Shown here piece by piece: positions 42,944-51,493 of a DNA stretch of 64,000 nucleotides. Numbering within the stretch: the first letter of the stretch is position 1; each line of letters opens with the position of its first letter. A program made the position numbers and the translations under genes. Source of the stretch: Acidobacteriota bacterium (GTDB lineage Bacteria > Acidobacteriota > Blastocatellia > Pyrinomonadales > Pyrinomonadaceae); contig CP065003.1 of the NCBI GenBank assembly GCA_016700175.1, positions 754,001 through 818,000 of the forward strand, written 5' to 3'. Under the pieces are notes generated by a model. That model searched no databases and had not been told where the DNA came from. It worked only from the letters and a program-made list of their open reading frames with translations.

Positions 42944-44935
42944 CTATACTGCCTTGGCAGCCGGCGCCGGCGAGCGAGAAGCACTCGCTTCTCTCTCAAC
43001 CGTCCGAAGCCAATTGGACAGGTTTACACACGAATTCAAAAACAAAGGCTCTCCTTCGTATCGAAGCGGATCGTCGACAAAGCGTCGATACGAATCCCTC
43101 AGTTTCTCTATATCTACAAACGGCTCAATTACCTCGGGCCGGTCAAAAAGCGCTTCCTTCATCTCCTCGGTTCCGAATCTGTGGAGATTAAGCTTGAAGC
43201 TTATCCCTATATTCGCCTTGTCGGTCCGCCACCGAACGTCTTCAGGAAGTATGTTCGAAGTCGACCGCCTTATGATCGACCTCGTCCAGCCCCCTTGTAC
43301 CTTTTGCCAGGCCGGAAGCCTTGAGCAGAACTCGATCAATCTTCGATCGAAGAAAGGATACCTTTGCTCGATTCCGAACGCGGCCGACACTTTTTCAAAA
43401 GTCTCAAGCGCGAATACCAGGACGCCGCTGGAAAGTGAGTCCCAGTGCTGCGCTGCCGGGCTGTCGCGCTCCGGCTGGTTCTTATCCATCAACGCGAAAT
43501 ATCTCTCTTTCAGATAGTGCTCTCGCGCAAACTCGGGCCGAAGCGAATCGTGACAGAATTTCAACTGCGACGGCAACTCGCGAACCTCTTCCGCATTCAA
43601 TTCGATCCGATTCAGAAATCGCCAGGTCAATCGAACAAAGTCCGGAACAGCCGGCCTTAGTCCGCGATTCCAGACCAGTTTTCTGAATTCGTGATGGCGG
43701 CTAGGCATATTCCTTTCAAGCTGCCGGGCACTTCGAAACAGACGCACAAACTGCCGATTCCTCGCCATCCCCTCGAAACCTTCGTATCCGTAGGAAATGG
43801 CCGAATCCCCGTCAAAGCCGCTTAGAAGTACCTTTGTTCCATCGGCCGCGGCAGCTTCAAAGATCGCCATATCCATGAACACGTTCGGCGCCCCTACGGG
43901 ATGGTCCGCACTCTCGTGCATCGATCGCATTCGACTGAACAGATTGATCGAATCCGCGGTCACGAACACCGGATCGCAACCCGAATGAGCGATCACACTG
44001 TCGATGAACCTGCGTTCGTCGATCCGGTCGTCCTGTTTCGCAATGTCCGGGAATATCGCCGAATACGACTTGATCGCGGGCTTGCCTTGAGCAGCTAGTT
44101 CGCTGCCCGCGACACACGTGATCGTCGACGAATCGAGGCCCCCGCTGAGCATAGAGGCTACGGCCCGAGAGCCTCGTGTCCTGGCCGCGATCGACGAAAC
44201 AAGAATGTCCCTGAACGCCTCTTCAAAATCCTGTGAAGAGCGCAGGCCCTTCGGTGGATCTTCCCGGGGTTTCCAGTACTGCCGGATGCCGATCCCGTCG
44301 CGGTCAACCGTCATCAGGCTGTTTGCCGGCAACCGCTTGACCCCCTTGAACAACGTCGACTCTTTGTCCAGGTAGTTGAAGATCAGATAGTCACCGATCG
44401 CCTGCCTGTCGACTTCCAGAGACACATCGTCCAGTTCGAAGAGCGCTTTTGCCTCGGATGCCAGGGCAAAGAGCTTTCCCGGCCGATAGATGTAGTAAAA
44501 GTGCTTCACCCCCATCGAATCCCTGACACACAGAAGCCTGCGCTTCCGGGAATCCCATATTGCAAAGGCGAAGTCCCCTAACAACCTGGAGAAACAATCT
44601 TCCCCGAGTTTCTCGTAACAAAGACGAACCAAAGCTGCATCTCTCACGGTGCGGGATGAACCCGCTTCTCCGACGAGAGCCAGCAGCTCTTCGCGATTGT
44701 CCAATCTCACATCTCCGGCGAAAACGGTGGACGAGCCGAAATTTCCGATAGGTTGATCTTCAAAGAGCGATTCCGGGGTGTCATATCCCGGTAAAAAACC
44801 AAAGGCGAGACTGCCCGATACCTTCTTACCCGCGGCCCCTGTACCGCGATGCGCAAGGCGGTCCAGCATCGCGCAGAGTTCGCGTTCGACCGCCGGGCTG
44901 CCGTCCAGTCGCCAGATAACGGCAAATGCACTCAT
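42944..44935 (-). CDS. Asparagine-synthetase-like macrolactam cyclase (lasso C protein)
   Basis: 663 residues from ATG 44935, which overlaps the B2 stop (ATGA). The N-terminal class II glutaminase-like domain begins MSAFAVIWRLDGSP: Ser replaces the catalytic Cys2 of AsnB, so it should not hydrolyse glutamine, as is usual for lasso C proteins. RLAHRGTG and GNFGSSTVFAGDVRLDNREEL follow. The synthetase domain has VASMLSGGLDSSTITCVAG, the SGGxDS ATP-pyrophosphatase loop. It would adenylate the side-chain carboxylate of a core Asp and close the macrolactam with the N-terminal amine. The other two AsnB-type proteins in the window keep Cys2, which supports a different role for this one. Confidence 0.88.
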   Translation of the reverse strand: MSAFAVIWRLDGSPAVERELCAMLDRLAHRGTGAAGKKVSGSLAFGFLPGYDTPESLFEDQPIGNFGSSTVFAGDVRLDNREELLALVGEAGSSRTVRDAALVRLCYEKLGEDCFSRLLGDFAFAIWDSRKRRLLCVRDSMGVKHFYYIYRPGKLFALASEAKALFELDDVSLEVDRQAIGDYLIFNYLDKESTLFKGVKRLPANSLMTVDRDGIGIRQYWKPREDPPKGLRSSQDFEEAFRDILVSSIAARTRGSRAVASMLSGGLDSSTITCVAGSELAAQGKPAIKSYSAIFPDIAKQDDRIDERRFIDSVIAHSGCDPVFVTADSINLFSRMRSMHESADHPVGAPNVFMDMAIFEAAAADGTKVLLSGFDGDSAISYGYEGFEGMARNRQFVRLFRSARQLERNMPSRHHEFRKLVWNRGLRPAVPDFVRLTWRFLNRIELNAEEVRELPSQLKFCHDSLRPEFAREHYLKERYFALMDKNQPERDSPAAQHWDSLSSGVLVFALETFEKVSAAFGIEQRYPFFDRRLIEFCSRLPAWQKVQGGWTRSIIRRSTSNILPEDVRWRTDKANIGISFKLNLHRFGTEEMKEALFDRPEVIEPFVDIEKLRDSYRRFVDDPLRYEGEPLFLNSCVNLSNWLRTVEREASASRSPAPAAKAV

Positions 44936-45375
44936 AAAGAACCGAGCTCTGTTGGCCTGAAGATCGAGAACCGCTTCTTGTGCCTCGGAAGCCTTCCGAT
45001 CACGATCCTGTCCGCTACCTCGACCCACGCGTGGGCTTCAAACTCAGGAGCCTTCTCTTTGTCAACGCCTATCCGGATCCGGGACGGAAGTCCGCGTCTC
45101 CTGAGTATCACACTGGTGCTGATCGCCTGCGTAAGGCAACTAGCCCGCGGTACGAACGAACTGACCGCCCTGACCGCTGCCGCTGTATACTCGACCAAAC
45201 TCCAGTCAATCCCTGCGATGTTCCCGCCCTCGGACTCGAGATCCAGATTGCGCCTGACGATCCGTGTGGGCATGACCCAAAGGGCCATACGAACCCCCAC
45301 AACAAATACCAGTGCTTCAATTACCAAGCGTTTGTTGCGCCTCGACAACCCAAAAAACGCGAGAATTCTACTCAT
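44932..45375 (-). CDS. Lasso-peptide leader peptidase B2 (transglutaminase-like cysteine protease)
   Basis: 147 residues from ATG 45375 (TTG 45378 is adjacent). VSSFVPRASCLTQAISTSVILRRRG carries the catalytic Cys80, EFEAHAWVEV carries His115 and VADRIVIG Asp122: the C-H-D triad and spacing of the McjB-type B2 family (about 140-150 residues). It cleaves the leader from the precursor while bound to the recognition protein. It overlaps both neighbours (B1 stop and C start), so the three enzymes are translationally coupled. Confidence 0.92.
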   Translation of the reverse strand: MSRILAFFGLSRRNKRLVIEALVFVVGVRMALWVMPTRIVRRNLDLESEGGNIAGIDWSLVEYTAAAVRAVSSFVPRASCLTQAISTSVILRRRGLPSRIRIGVDKEKAPEFEAHAWVEVADRIVIGRLPRHKKRFSIFRPTELGSL

Positions 45376-45721
45376 CAACGGGCAATATCAGACCCTGCTT
45401 TAGAACTTCGTCGAGAAAACGCTGAACCTCGGACCTACAGGTCTCCTCCTCGACGTCGAATTCCTCACCCACCAGCTGGATCAGCTCTTCAAAGGACCTT
45501 TCTTCTTTCAGGGCATTCCATATAAAGGAGCCAACCGAATTGAGTCCGAAATATGTGCCGTTGGCAAGATTAAGTATTACCGCGCCCCCATCCAGGTCGC
45601 TGCACAAGTGTTCTTTGATCGCCTTGTAGCGAATAGCGCCGGAACCAGGCTTAATGCTTCCCACGTGAAATTCCTTTTCTGTCAACGGATCCGAAATATT
45701 TGTTTTCGAGTTTGCTTCCAT
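45368..45721 (-). CDS. PqqD-like RiPP recognition element protein (lasso B1)
   Basis: 117 residues. After a polar N-terminal extension of about 30 residues come HLCSDLDGGAVILNLANGTYFGLNSVGSFIWNAL and ELIQLVGEEFDVEEETCRSEVQRFLDEVLKQGLI, the beta-hairpin plus winged-helix pattern of PqqD/RRE proteins. It binds the leader (W-x-x-P region) and presents the precursor to B2 and C. It is the first gene of the cluster; 704 bases without a gene lie upstream, so the cluster promoter must be there, but I see no clear consensus. Confidence 0.9.
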   Translation of the reverse strand: MEANSKTNISDPLTEKEFHVGSIKPGSGAIRYKAIKEHLCSDLDGGAVILNLANGTYFGLNSVGSFIWNALKEERSFEELIQLVGEEFDVEEETCRSEVQRFLDEVLKQGLILPVDE

Positions 45722-46425
45722 TTAACTGCAACACTTAGTAAGCGGCTATGAACAAAAGAGCCACAAAGCCTGTACTCGTCAGCCTGCTCCGCGGACGTTG
45801 GACCCAGATGTTAAATCAAAACACTTTGTCTAGGGATCAACGAGGAAACACATCAACAGATCCGGCAACGTTTCTTGCGATCTTTCAAGTTTCATTCAAT
45901 CAGTTTCCCTGGCTGCCGTGCGTATCGATCCAGGTTCTGACCTGACGCGCCCTTTACTTTCAATACCCTGATTATGATAGACAAGTCCGAATCTGCCCTA
46001 TCTTCCAGATCTGCAAACCCTTTGCGCCGATCCGTGTCTGCCCTGCCTCAGCTTACATCTGGATGAAAGCGTATCAAAACACCTCGATATTACCAACCCG
46101 CCGTACAACTCAACGCCATTCTCTCCGCCCTTTCCTCGCCATATCCTCCCGGCCCTGCCCTGAGACAGCAGATACCATTTCGGCGCGTAATGACCTGTGA
46201 GCAGTGAACTCTTTCTTGCGATGGCCGATTCGGGTAAATTGCAAAGGTCGGACGCGCGAAAGCGGTAAATCTTGATAATTGCGCACAATCTCTGAATAAT
46301 ACCCTTCACGGCTCGTCTCCACATCCGACAATCATCCTACGAAGTCCCAACTTTGCGCCGGGCCGTGGGGGCAGGTTTGCGCTATACCGGAGTAGGCTTC
46401 TGTGCCGGTCGAAGGAAGGTTCCTC
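45722..46425. other. 704-bp intergenic region upstream of the RiPP cluster
   Basis: It separates the last gene of the large glycan operon from the first gene of the RiPP cluster, both on the minus strand. Several short ORFs are present on both strands (for example 46110-46331, minus) but have neither ribosome-binding sites nor protein-like composition. No RNA gene, repeat or clear promoter is recognised. The composition is somewhat lower in GC than the flanks. Confidence 0.5.
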
Positions 46426-47523
46426 TTACGCGCCGGGTTCGGAAGGGCTTTCTTCTGTCCGGTGACCCTGCACTGCCTTCAAACGGTCCTCAGCAACGAG
46501 GCGTTCTCCGTTCCATCCGTTTCTAAATGAGACGATTCCGAACATCCAGCCGAATCCGTATGAAAAATGCAGGATCGCGAAACTTAGCGAAACCAGCGGA
46601 ACGAGCGACACCCTGTTTCCGGCCGCAACGATCGACGCCAGAAGGTTCCCGATCAAATAAGAGGCGGTCACGACGGCCAGGAGCCATACAGCCGCGGTCG
46701 AGAAGAATGACGCGACCGAGAACACGGCCACGGAGACCAGAAACGCGAGCGGAACAAACTGCCGAAGACTCATCTGCCTGGGATGAAGCTGCAGCACACG
46801 GACCTTCCAGTATCCGTACTGGAAATACTGCCTCCAGAGCGAGCGGAACGAGCTCCTGCTGTAGTATTTCGACCTTATCTCCGGAGAAAGCAGTATGCGT
46901 CCACCCATTTTCCTGATCCTGAAGTTGTACTCGTCGTCCTGATTCCTTACGAGTTCCTCGTTGAACTGGCCGACCCGTTCAATGATCTCGCGCGTGTATG
47001 CCGGAAAGGCTACTGTGTCGGTGTACATTTCGCGATCATTCACGGTACGGAAAGCCGATCCTCCTACTCCGAATGACGAACTCATGGCAAGCGCGATCGC
47101 TTCCGCTACGGCGCCTCCGCCGATCGTTTCTATGGGGCCGCCGACACCGTCTGCCTTCCTATCCTGCAGCAGCCGGACGCAGTTCAAAACGTAATCGTGA
47201 TCAACCTCGCAGTGGCCGTCGATCCGCACAACGATCTTCCCTTTCGCTTCCTGCAGCGCACGGTTGAGAGCCGCCGGAGCGATCCGCTTCGGGTTGTCGA
47301 CGATCGTTACGGGAACCTCTGCCTCGGCCGCCGTTTCCCTGACGATCTCCCGTGTCCCATCAGTTGACATACCGTCAGCCACGATCAGTTCCATTCGGTC
47401 CTTCGGATAATTCTGGCCTAGTACCGACCGAACGCTTTTCCCGATGAAATCCGCTTCGTTGTATACCGGCATGATCACCGAAACGTACGGAAACTCATCA
47501 ACTGTGTGTTGTGCCACTTTCAT
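46426..47523 (-). CDS. Glycosyltransferase family 2 with C-terminal TM region (ExoA-like)
   Basis: 365 residues. GT-A core: YVSVIMPVYNEADFIGKSVRSVL, ELIVADGMSTDGT, VVRIDGHCEVDHDYV (DxD-like D-G-H), RNQDDEYNFRIRKMGG (catalytic ED-like region), then SLWRQYFQYGYWK (Q/R-x-x-R-W-like). About 260-335 contains three TM helices. This is the layout of succinoglycan ExoA-type transferases, which extend the lipid-linked oligosaccharide at the membrane. It overlaps the PaaK-like gene by 4 bases and is the last gene of the long leftward operon. Confidence 0.88.
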   Translation of the reverse strand: MKVAQHTVDEFPYVSVIMPVYNEADFIGKSVRSVLGQNYPKDRMELIVADGMSTDGTREIVRETAAEAEVPVTIVDNPKRIAPAALNRALQEAKGKIVVRIDGHCEVDHDYVLNCVRLLQDRKADGVGGPIETIGGGAVAEAIALAMSSSFGVGGSAFRTVNDREMYTDTVAFPAYTREIIERVGQFNEELVRNQDDEYNFRIRKMGGRILLSPEIRSKYYSRSSFRSLWRQYFQYGYWKVRVLQLHPRQMSLRQFVPLAFLVSVAVFSVASFFSTAAVWLLAVVTASYLIGNLLASIVAAGNRVSLVPLVSLSFAILHFSYGFGWMFGIVSFRNGWNGERLVAEDRLKAVQGHRTEESPSEPGA

Positions 47524-48944
47524 CCCGTGCCCGTTCCATCACCGGGACCGTCATTCAATACCCGAATAGCGGCCCTGTCTTCTTCAGAAATATTGCAGAC
47601 GACCGCCCGGAATTTGCCTCGGCTCGTCCTAGGTATCTGCCGAACCTCTTCAAACTCAACCTCGACGGAACCCAGCCTTTCCCGGATCCTCGAAGCAAGC
47701 TGATCTTTGTCCTCTGCGCGAAGGCCCTCCGCGGGTACAAATCGCACCTTGATATCCGTCAGCGACTCCTGAACGATCTGAGCCTCTTTCATCCGGATTC
47801 CGCCCTTGAAGACGGGGTCCATTCGTCCCACACGCCGGCCTCCCTTCGTATAAAGCAGGTCGTCGGTCCGGCCTTCTATGGCGTCAATGACCGTGAGTCC
47901 CCGACCACAGGCACATTCCTTTTCGGAAAACGTCCCGCTGTCTCCGACGCGATAGCGGATCAGAGGCATATCCGTGTTCAGCAGCCCGGTGCATATGAAC
48001 TCGCCGCTGTCCGCACTGCCGCCGTCCAGGGTTTCTATGATCCCGGCCTCGGGCCACTGATGCAGAGAGCCCTCTTCACACTCGCTTGCAGCGGCCGCGA
48101 TCTCCGCCATCCCGTACGTCTCGCGAACCGGGCACCCAAAAGCCTCGGATATGGCCTCGCGCTGGTGTTCGAACAGCGGTTCTGCATTCGCAATTGCCAC
48201 TTTGAGTTCCGGAGCCGCAATTCCCTGGCGTATGCTCTCTCGCGCGAGAGACTCGATCGCGGAGGGGTAGCCCAGTACGTAAGTGATACCGTATTTGCGA
48301 AGCGCCTCGACATATGCCGGCGCCGATTCCGCCGACAGATGGTATGAGGACATATAAAGCTGATTCAGTCCCTTGTTCCACACCCAGTAAGGCGGCTTCT
48401 GCCGAGTCACCGGCGCAACTAGCTGGCCTCCGAAGATCGCCCACCTGTCGTTCCTCGAAAGCCCGTACCAACGCCTTGCCCTCGCCTCGAACAACGCATA
48501 CCACTCTTTGACCGTTTCTCCCGATAGCCAAAGGTCAAGCGACGTTCCGGTCGTGCCGCTCGTATGATCGTGGAACATCCTTGACGTCGAGCGATCATCC
48601 GCTACAAATGCCTCGGGTTCGGATCGAAGCGATTCTTTCTCAAGGACCGGCCAGTTCTCCAGGTAGGACCACGAAGCCTTGTCTCCCTTCCTTCGCCGCT
48701 CTTCCCACATCCGTCTGTAGAAAGGCACCTTTGCGGCCGCACGCTCGAGCAGGAAACCGAGCCGTTCATCCTGAAACGCCCGCCATTCGTCAGCGCTCCA
48801 ACGATCGCGTTCAAGCGCTTCTTCCACCAACTGGTCCGTCCGCGAGTCGTACCTCCACCAATTCAGGTAATAGCCTCGCAGGCTCGCCACAGTGCTGCGC
48901 GCTGCTGGAGGAAGTTTGTGGTAGACCTTGAGTGCTGTGCTCAT
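47520..48944 (-). CDS. PaaK/CapK-like adenylate-forming enzyme
   Basis: 474 residues. HDHTSGTTGTSLDLWLSGET is the ATP-binding P-loop of adenylate-forming enzymes (S-G-T-T-G-T). WAIFGGQLVAPVTRQKPPYWV, YVLGYPSAIESLA, RETYGMAEIAAAASE and DMPLIRYRVGD complete the PaaK/CapK family pattern (phenylacetate-CoA ligase relatives in capsule loci). The family activates carboxylic acids as acyl adenylates; in polysaccharide clusters such proteins are suspected of acylating sugars, but the acid used here is not known. It is embedded between GT2 and GT4 genes with 4-base overlaps on both sides. Confidence 0.87.
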   Translation of the reverse strand: MSTALKVYHKLPPAARSTVASLRGYYLNWWRYDSRTDQLVEEALERDRWSADEWRAFQDERLGFLLERAAAKVPFYRRMWEERRRKGDKASWSYLENWPVLEKESLRSEPEAFVADDRSTSRMFHDHTSGTTGTSLDLWLSGETVKEWYALFEARARRWYGLSRNDRWAIFGGQLVAPVTRQKPPYWVWNKGLNQLYMSSYHLSAESAPAYVEALRKYGITYVLGYPSAIESLARESIRQGIAAPELKVAIANAEPLFEHQREAISEAFGCPVRETYGMAEIAAAASECEEGSLHQWPEAGIIETLDGGSADSGEFICTGLLNTDMPLIRYRVGDSGTFSEKECACGRGLTVIDAIEGRTDDLLYTKGGRRVGRMDPVFKGGIRMKEAQIVQESLTDIKVRFVPAEGLRAEDKDQLASRIRERLGSVEVEFEEVRQIPRTSRGKFRAVVCNISEEDRAAIRVLNDGPGDGTGTG

Positions 48945-50035
48945 CGACTCAGTCTTTCAGTCAGCGAACCTGAGCCTTTTTCGGAGGCGGGCGACTCGGT
49001 TTTAAGCAGGATATCCTCGAAGAGGCTTTCCCATTGCTGCCTAACGCTGCTCCACGACGACCTTTCTGCCAGTTTTCGTCCGTTCTCCGAGAAACGCCGC
49101 GCGGCTCCCGGATCCTTTAGGAGCCCGATCACCGCCTTGGCCATTTCTTCGGGATCATCGTCATTTACGAGTATTGCGTTCTCGCCGTGCGCGACCAGCT
49201 TCGAAAGCCCGCCGACATCCGTAGCGACAACCGGCAGCCCGAAGGCACACGCCTCGACCACGCTCACAGGCATGTTGTCGACCCTGTTCGTGTTCAGAAA
49301 GATATCGGCGTCGGAAAACTCTCGGGCCTTAGCCGCCTCATCTAAGAATCCGGGGAACCGTACGGAATCCCCAAGTCCCATCTCCCGGGCCGAGTTCTTC
49401 ACGGAACTCTCAAGTCCCTTGTCGACACCGCCCATTACGAGAGTCGCGTCCGGGAACTCGCCCTTCACGAGCGCAAGCACATCCAGCGCCAGCCTGGGAT
49501 TGTAAAGAGGATGGAAACTACGCATCCACAGCATCCTCGGGGCCATTTCTTCTCGAAGGCGGAACCGATATGCTCCGAGGTCGATCGCATTCGGAATCAC
49601 CCGTATCGGGGACGCGAACCGCTCCAACGACTCAGCAAGAAATGCCGAAGGAGCAACCAGAGACCTTGCCCGGCCCAGTATCCTTCTCACCCATCTGCTG
49701 TGCTTTGCCGCAAACTGGGGCAGCTGGCCTCCGTGGAGTACCAGTACCGAGGGGATCCCGAGCAGCTTTGCAACAAAACTCGCGACATCCGCAAGTAAAA
49801 ACGCCGGTCCGCTGTAAACTTCCAGGATCATAAGGTCGACTCTTCCCGAACTCTTCACTATCGTCCGGACGACATCCAGAAGCCTCGCAAACTTGTTCAC
49901 CTTTGCAGAAACTGCAACTACTTCGAACCCGTCCGCTTCAAGCCTCTCCGCAAGTATCTGGCCCTGGGTCGTGACATATCCCGGGTTTTTCCCCAGGAGA
50001 TTCCCGACGACCAATAATTTGGGATTGTGTTTCAT
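48941..50035 (-). CDS. Glycosyltransferase family 4
   Basis: 364 residues. KLLVVGNLLGKNPGYVTTQGQIL in the acceptor domain, PSVLVLHGGQLPQFAAKHSRWV, then MLWMRSFHPLYNPRLALDVLALV and VVEACAFGLPVVATDVGG, with the E-x7-E region partly altered (VEACAFGLP). GT-B fold, retaining GT4. It probably adds one residue of the repeat unit. The stop overlaps the PaaK-like start; 51 bp separate it from the Wzy-like gene upstream. Confidence 0.88.
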   Translation of the reverse strand: MKHNPKLLVVGNLLGKNPGYVTTQGQILAERLEADGFEVVAVSAKVNKFARLLDVVRTIVKSSGRVDLMILEVYSGPAFLLADVASFVAKLLGIPSVLVLHGGQLPQFAAKHSRWVRRILGRARSLVAPSAFLAESLERFASPIRVIPNAIDLGAYRFRLREEMAPRMLWMRSFHPLYNPRLALDVLALVKGEFPDATLVMGGVDKGLESSVKNSAREMGLGDSVRFPGFLDEAAKAREFSDADIFLNTNRVDNMPVSVVEACAFGLPVVATDVGGLSKLVAHGENAILVNDDDPEEMAKAVIGLLKDPGAARRFSENGRKLAERSSWSSVRQQWESLFEDILLKTESPASEKGSGSLTERLSR

Positions 50036-50086
50036 CGATCGACGCGGTGAGGCCAGCGGCTCTCTCGTCGGCGAGTCGGCACCGGC

Positions 50087-51493
50087 TCAGGCATTTTGCT
50101 TCCTGTCTTCTTTAGCTTTGTACTTGAGCGCGAAAACACGCTTTCCCGCCACAATCGTCACAAATGTCAGCCCCCACATAAATGACGGCGCGGCCATCCG
50201 CATTCCTGCGTTGGTCATGAATAGACAGCACCACACTGCTGCGCCAGCAACAAAAGCACGTCCCATTACTGTCTTTTGCCTCTTGAAGTTCATATATCCC
50301 ATTGCCACAAGCAGAATCAGAGCAGCTGCCCCAAACATCCCGTGCTCGGATAGCAATCTCGAGAATTCTGTGTGACTCACTGCAGTGTGCCCCACGAGCT
50401 CGGCCCTCGAATCGCCGGAATTGCCGACTCCCACTCCCAAAAAAGGATTCTCGAGGAATAGATAGAGATCCGATTCTGCGATCTCGGCTCGATTAGTTGT
50501 ACCAATGTCCTGAAAGCGGGCCGTGAGGCGTCCGTCCGTGAAATCATCCATAAAAGGTAATAACAACCCGAAAAAAATGATCACAAGGCCGACGATCGGA
50601 AGAAGCCGCTTTGCTGCAATTGAGGGTCGCTGAAACTCTATGATCACGATCACAATAATGGCACCTATCGCATTGAATATTCCGCCACGTGAGAACGTCA
50701 TGACGCTTTGAACAGAAAAGAATACTGCCGCCAGCAAAAGGTACACTCGATATCGAGCCGAATTCTTAAAGACTAGTAAACAAGCGAGCGCGGCAAATGC
50801 CCCTAGACCTAGCATTGAAGAAACTTGATTGGGCCCGAATCCACCGCTCGTCGCAAAATTAGACTCACCAGTGAATTGAATCTCTTCGCTTGTGACAGTG
50901 AAGAAGAGCGTAGCAAAAGCAACGCTGAAAACCGGAACCAGAATTGCGAGAAGTAGCAGACGGAGCTTTTCCGACGTAAATTTAGTTTTTGAGAACAGCC
51001 AGCATGCGGTCATCAGGAGCAATGGTCCCGACATTTGAAAACTAAGAATGGCTCTACTTGCGGCAAAGTCAAATTGAAACAAGGTCAAAACACAGGCGGG
51101 AATCAGAAACGCAAAATATAACAGGGGCATTGCAGGGACTTGAAGGTGGCTTCTTCGAACCAACGCAACGACTGCGATCAAGGCAGAAGCGTACTTCCCA
51201 AACTCCCAGAACACGGGAACGGCGGCCATCCTCCAAAGGACTTCGGCGCCTACTATGTAAGCGATCGCGAAGGCAACCCGCTCGAGGCTGTACTTCTTGC
51301 TCGCCGCCCAATAGAGCCCGACCGCAAGGGCCGCGTACGGATGAAGTAGTGCAAGAGAACCCATCGAGTAAATGGCGATTCCCAGCGGCAGGTGGAGCAG
51401 ACTGACAAACACCAGCATTTTGAACTCCCGCGAACCCTGGCGCTGGATCGCGTCAGTCCTGCGAAGCAGTTGTACTCTGGTGCTCTCGATCAT
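50087..51493 (-). CDS. O-antigen polymerase/ligase-like membrane protein (Wzy-like)
   Basis: 468 residues with about 11-12 TM segments and little internal homology to the ligase at 21904-23235. SVQSVMTFSRGGIFNAIGAII and the long periplasmic loop with NRAEIAESDLYLFLENPFLGVGVGNSG plus HTAVSHTEFSRLLSEHGM fit the Wzy_C family (Arg/His-rich periplasmic loop). It probably polymerises the repeat units of this operon. The middle of the gene is visibly richer in A+T than its neighbours, which is common for polymerase genes. It overlaps the following GT4 gene by 4 bases. Confidence 0.82.
   Translation of the reverse strand: MIESTRVQLLRRTDAIQRQGSREFKMLVFVSLLHLPLGIAIYSMGSLALLHPYAALAVGLYWAASKKYSLERVAFAIAYIVGAEVLWRMAAVPVFWEFGKYASALIAVVALVRRSHLQVPAMPLLYFAFLIPACVLTLFQFDFAASRAILSFQMSGPLLLMTACWLFSKTKFTSEKLRLLLLAILVPVFSVAFATLFFTVTSEEIQFTGESNFATSGGFGPNQVSSMLGLGAFAALACLLVFKNSARYRVYLLLAAVFFSVQSVMTFSRGGIFNAIGAIIVIVIIEFQRPSIAAKRLLPIVGLVIIFFGLLLPFMDDFTDGRLTARFQDIGTTNRAEIAESDLYLFLENPFLGVGVGNSGDSRAELVGHTAVSHTEFSRLLSEHGMFGAAALILLVAMGYMNFKRQKTVMGRAFVAGAAVWCCLFMTNAGMRMAAPSFMWGLTFVTIVAGKRVFALKYKAKEDRKQNA

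Noticed and set aside
46110..46331. 73-codon minus-strand ORF upstream of the RiPP cluster
   Set aside because: No ribosome-binding site, no recognisable pattern, overlapping equally long frames; not counted as a second precursor because it lacks the leader motif.
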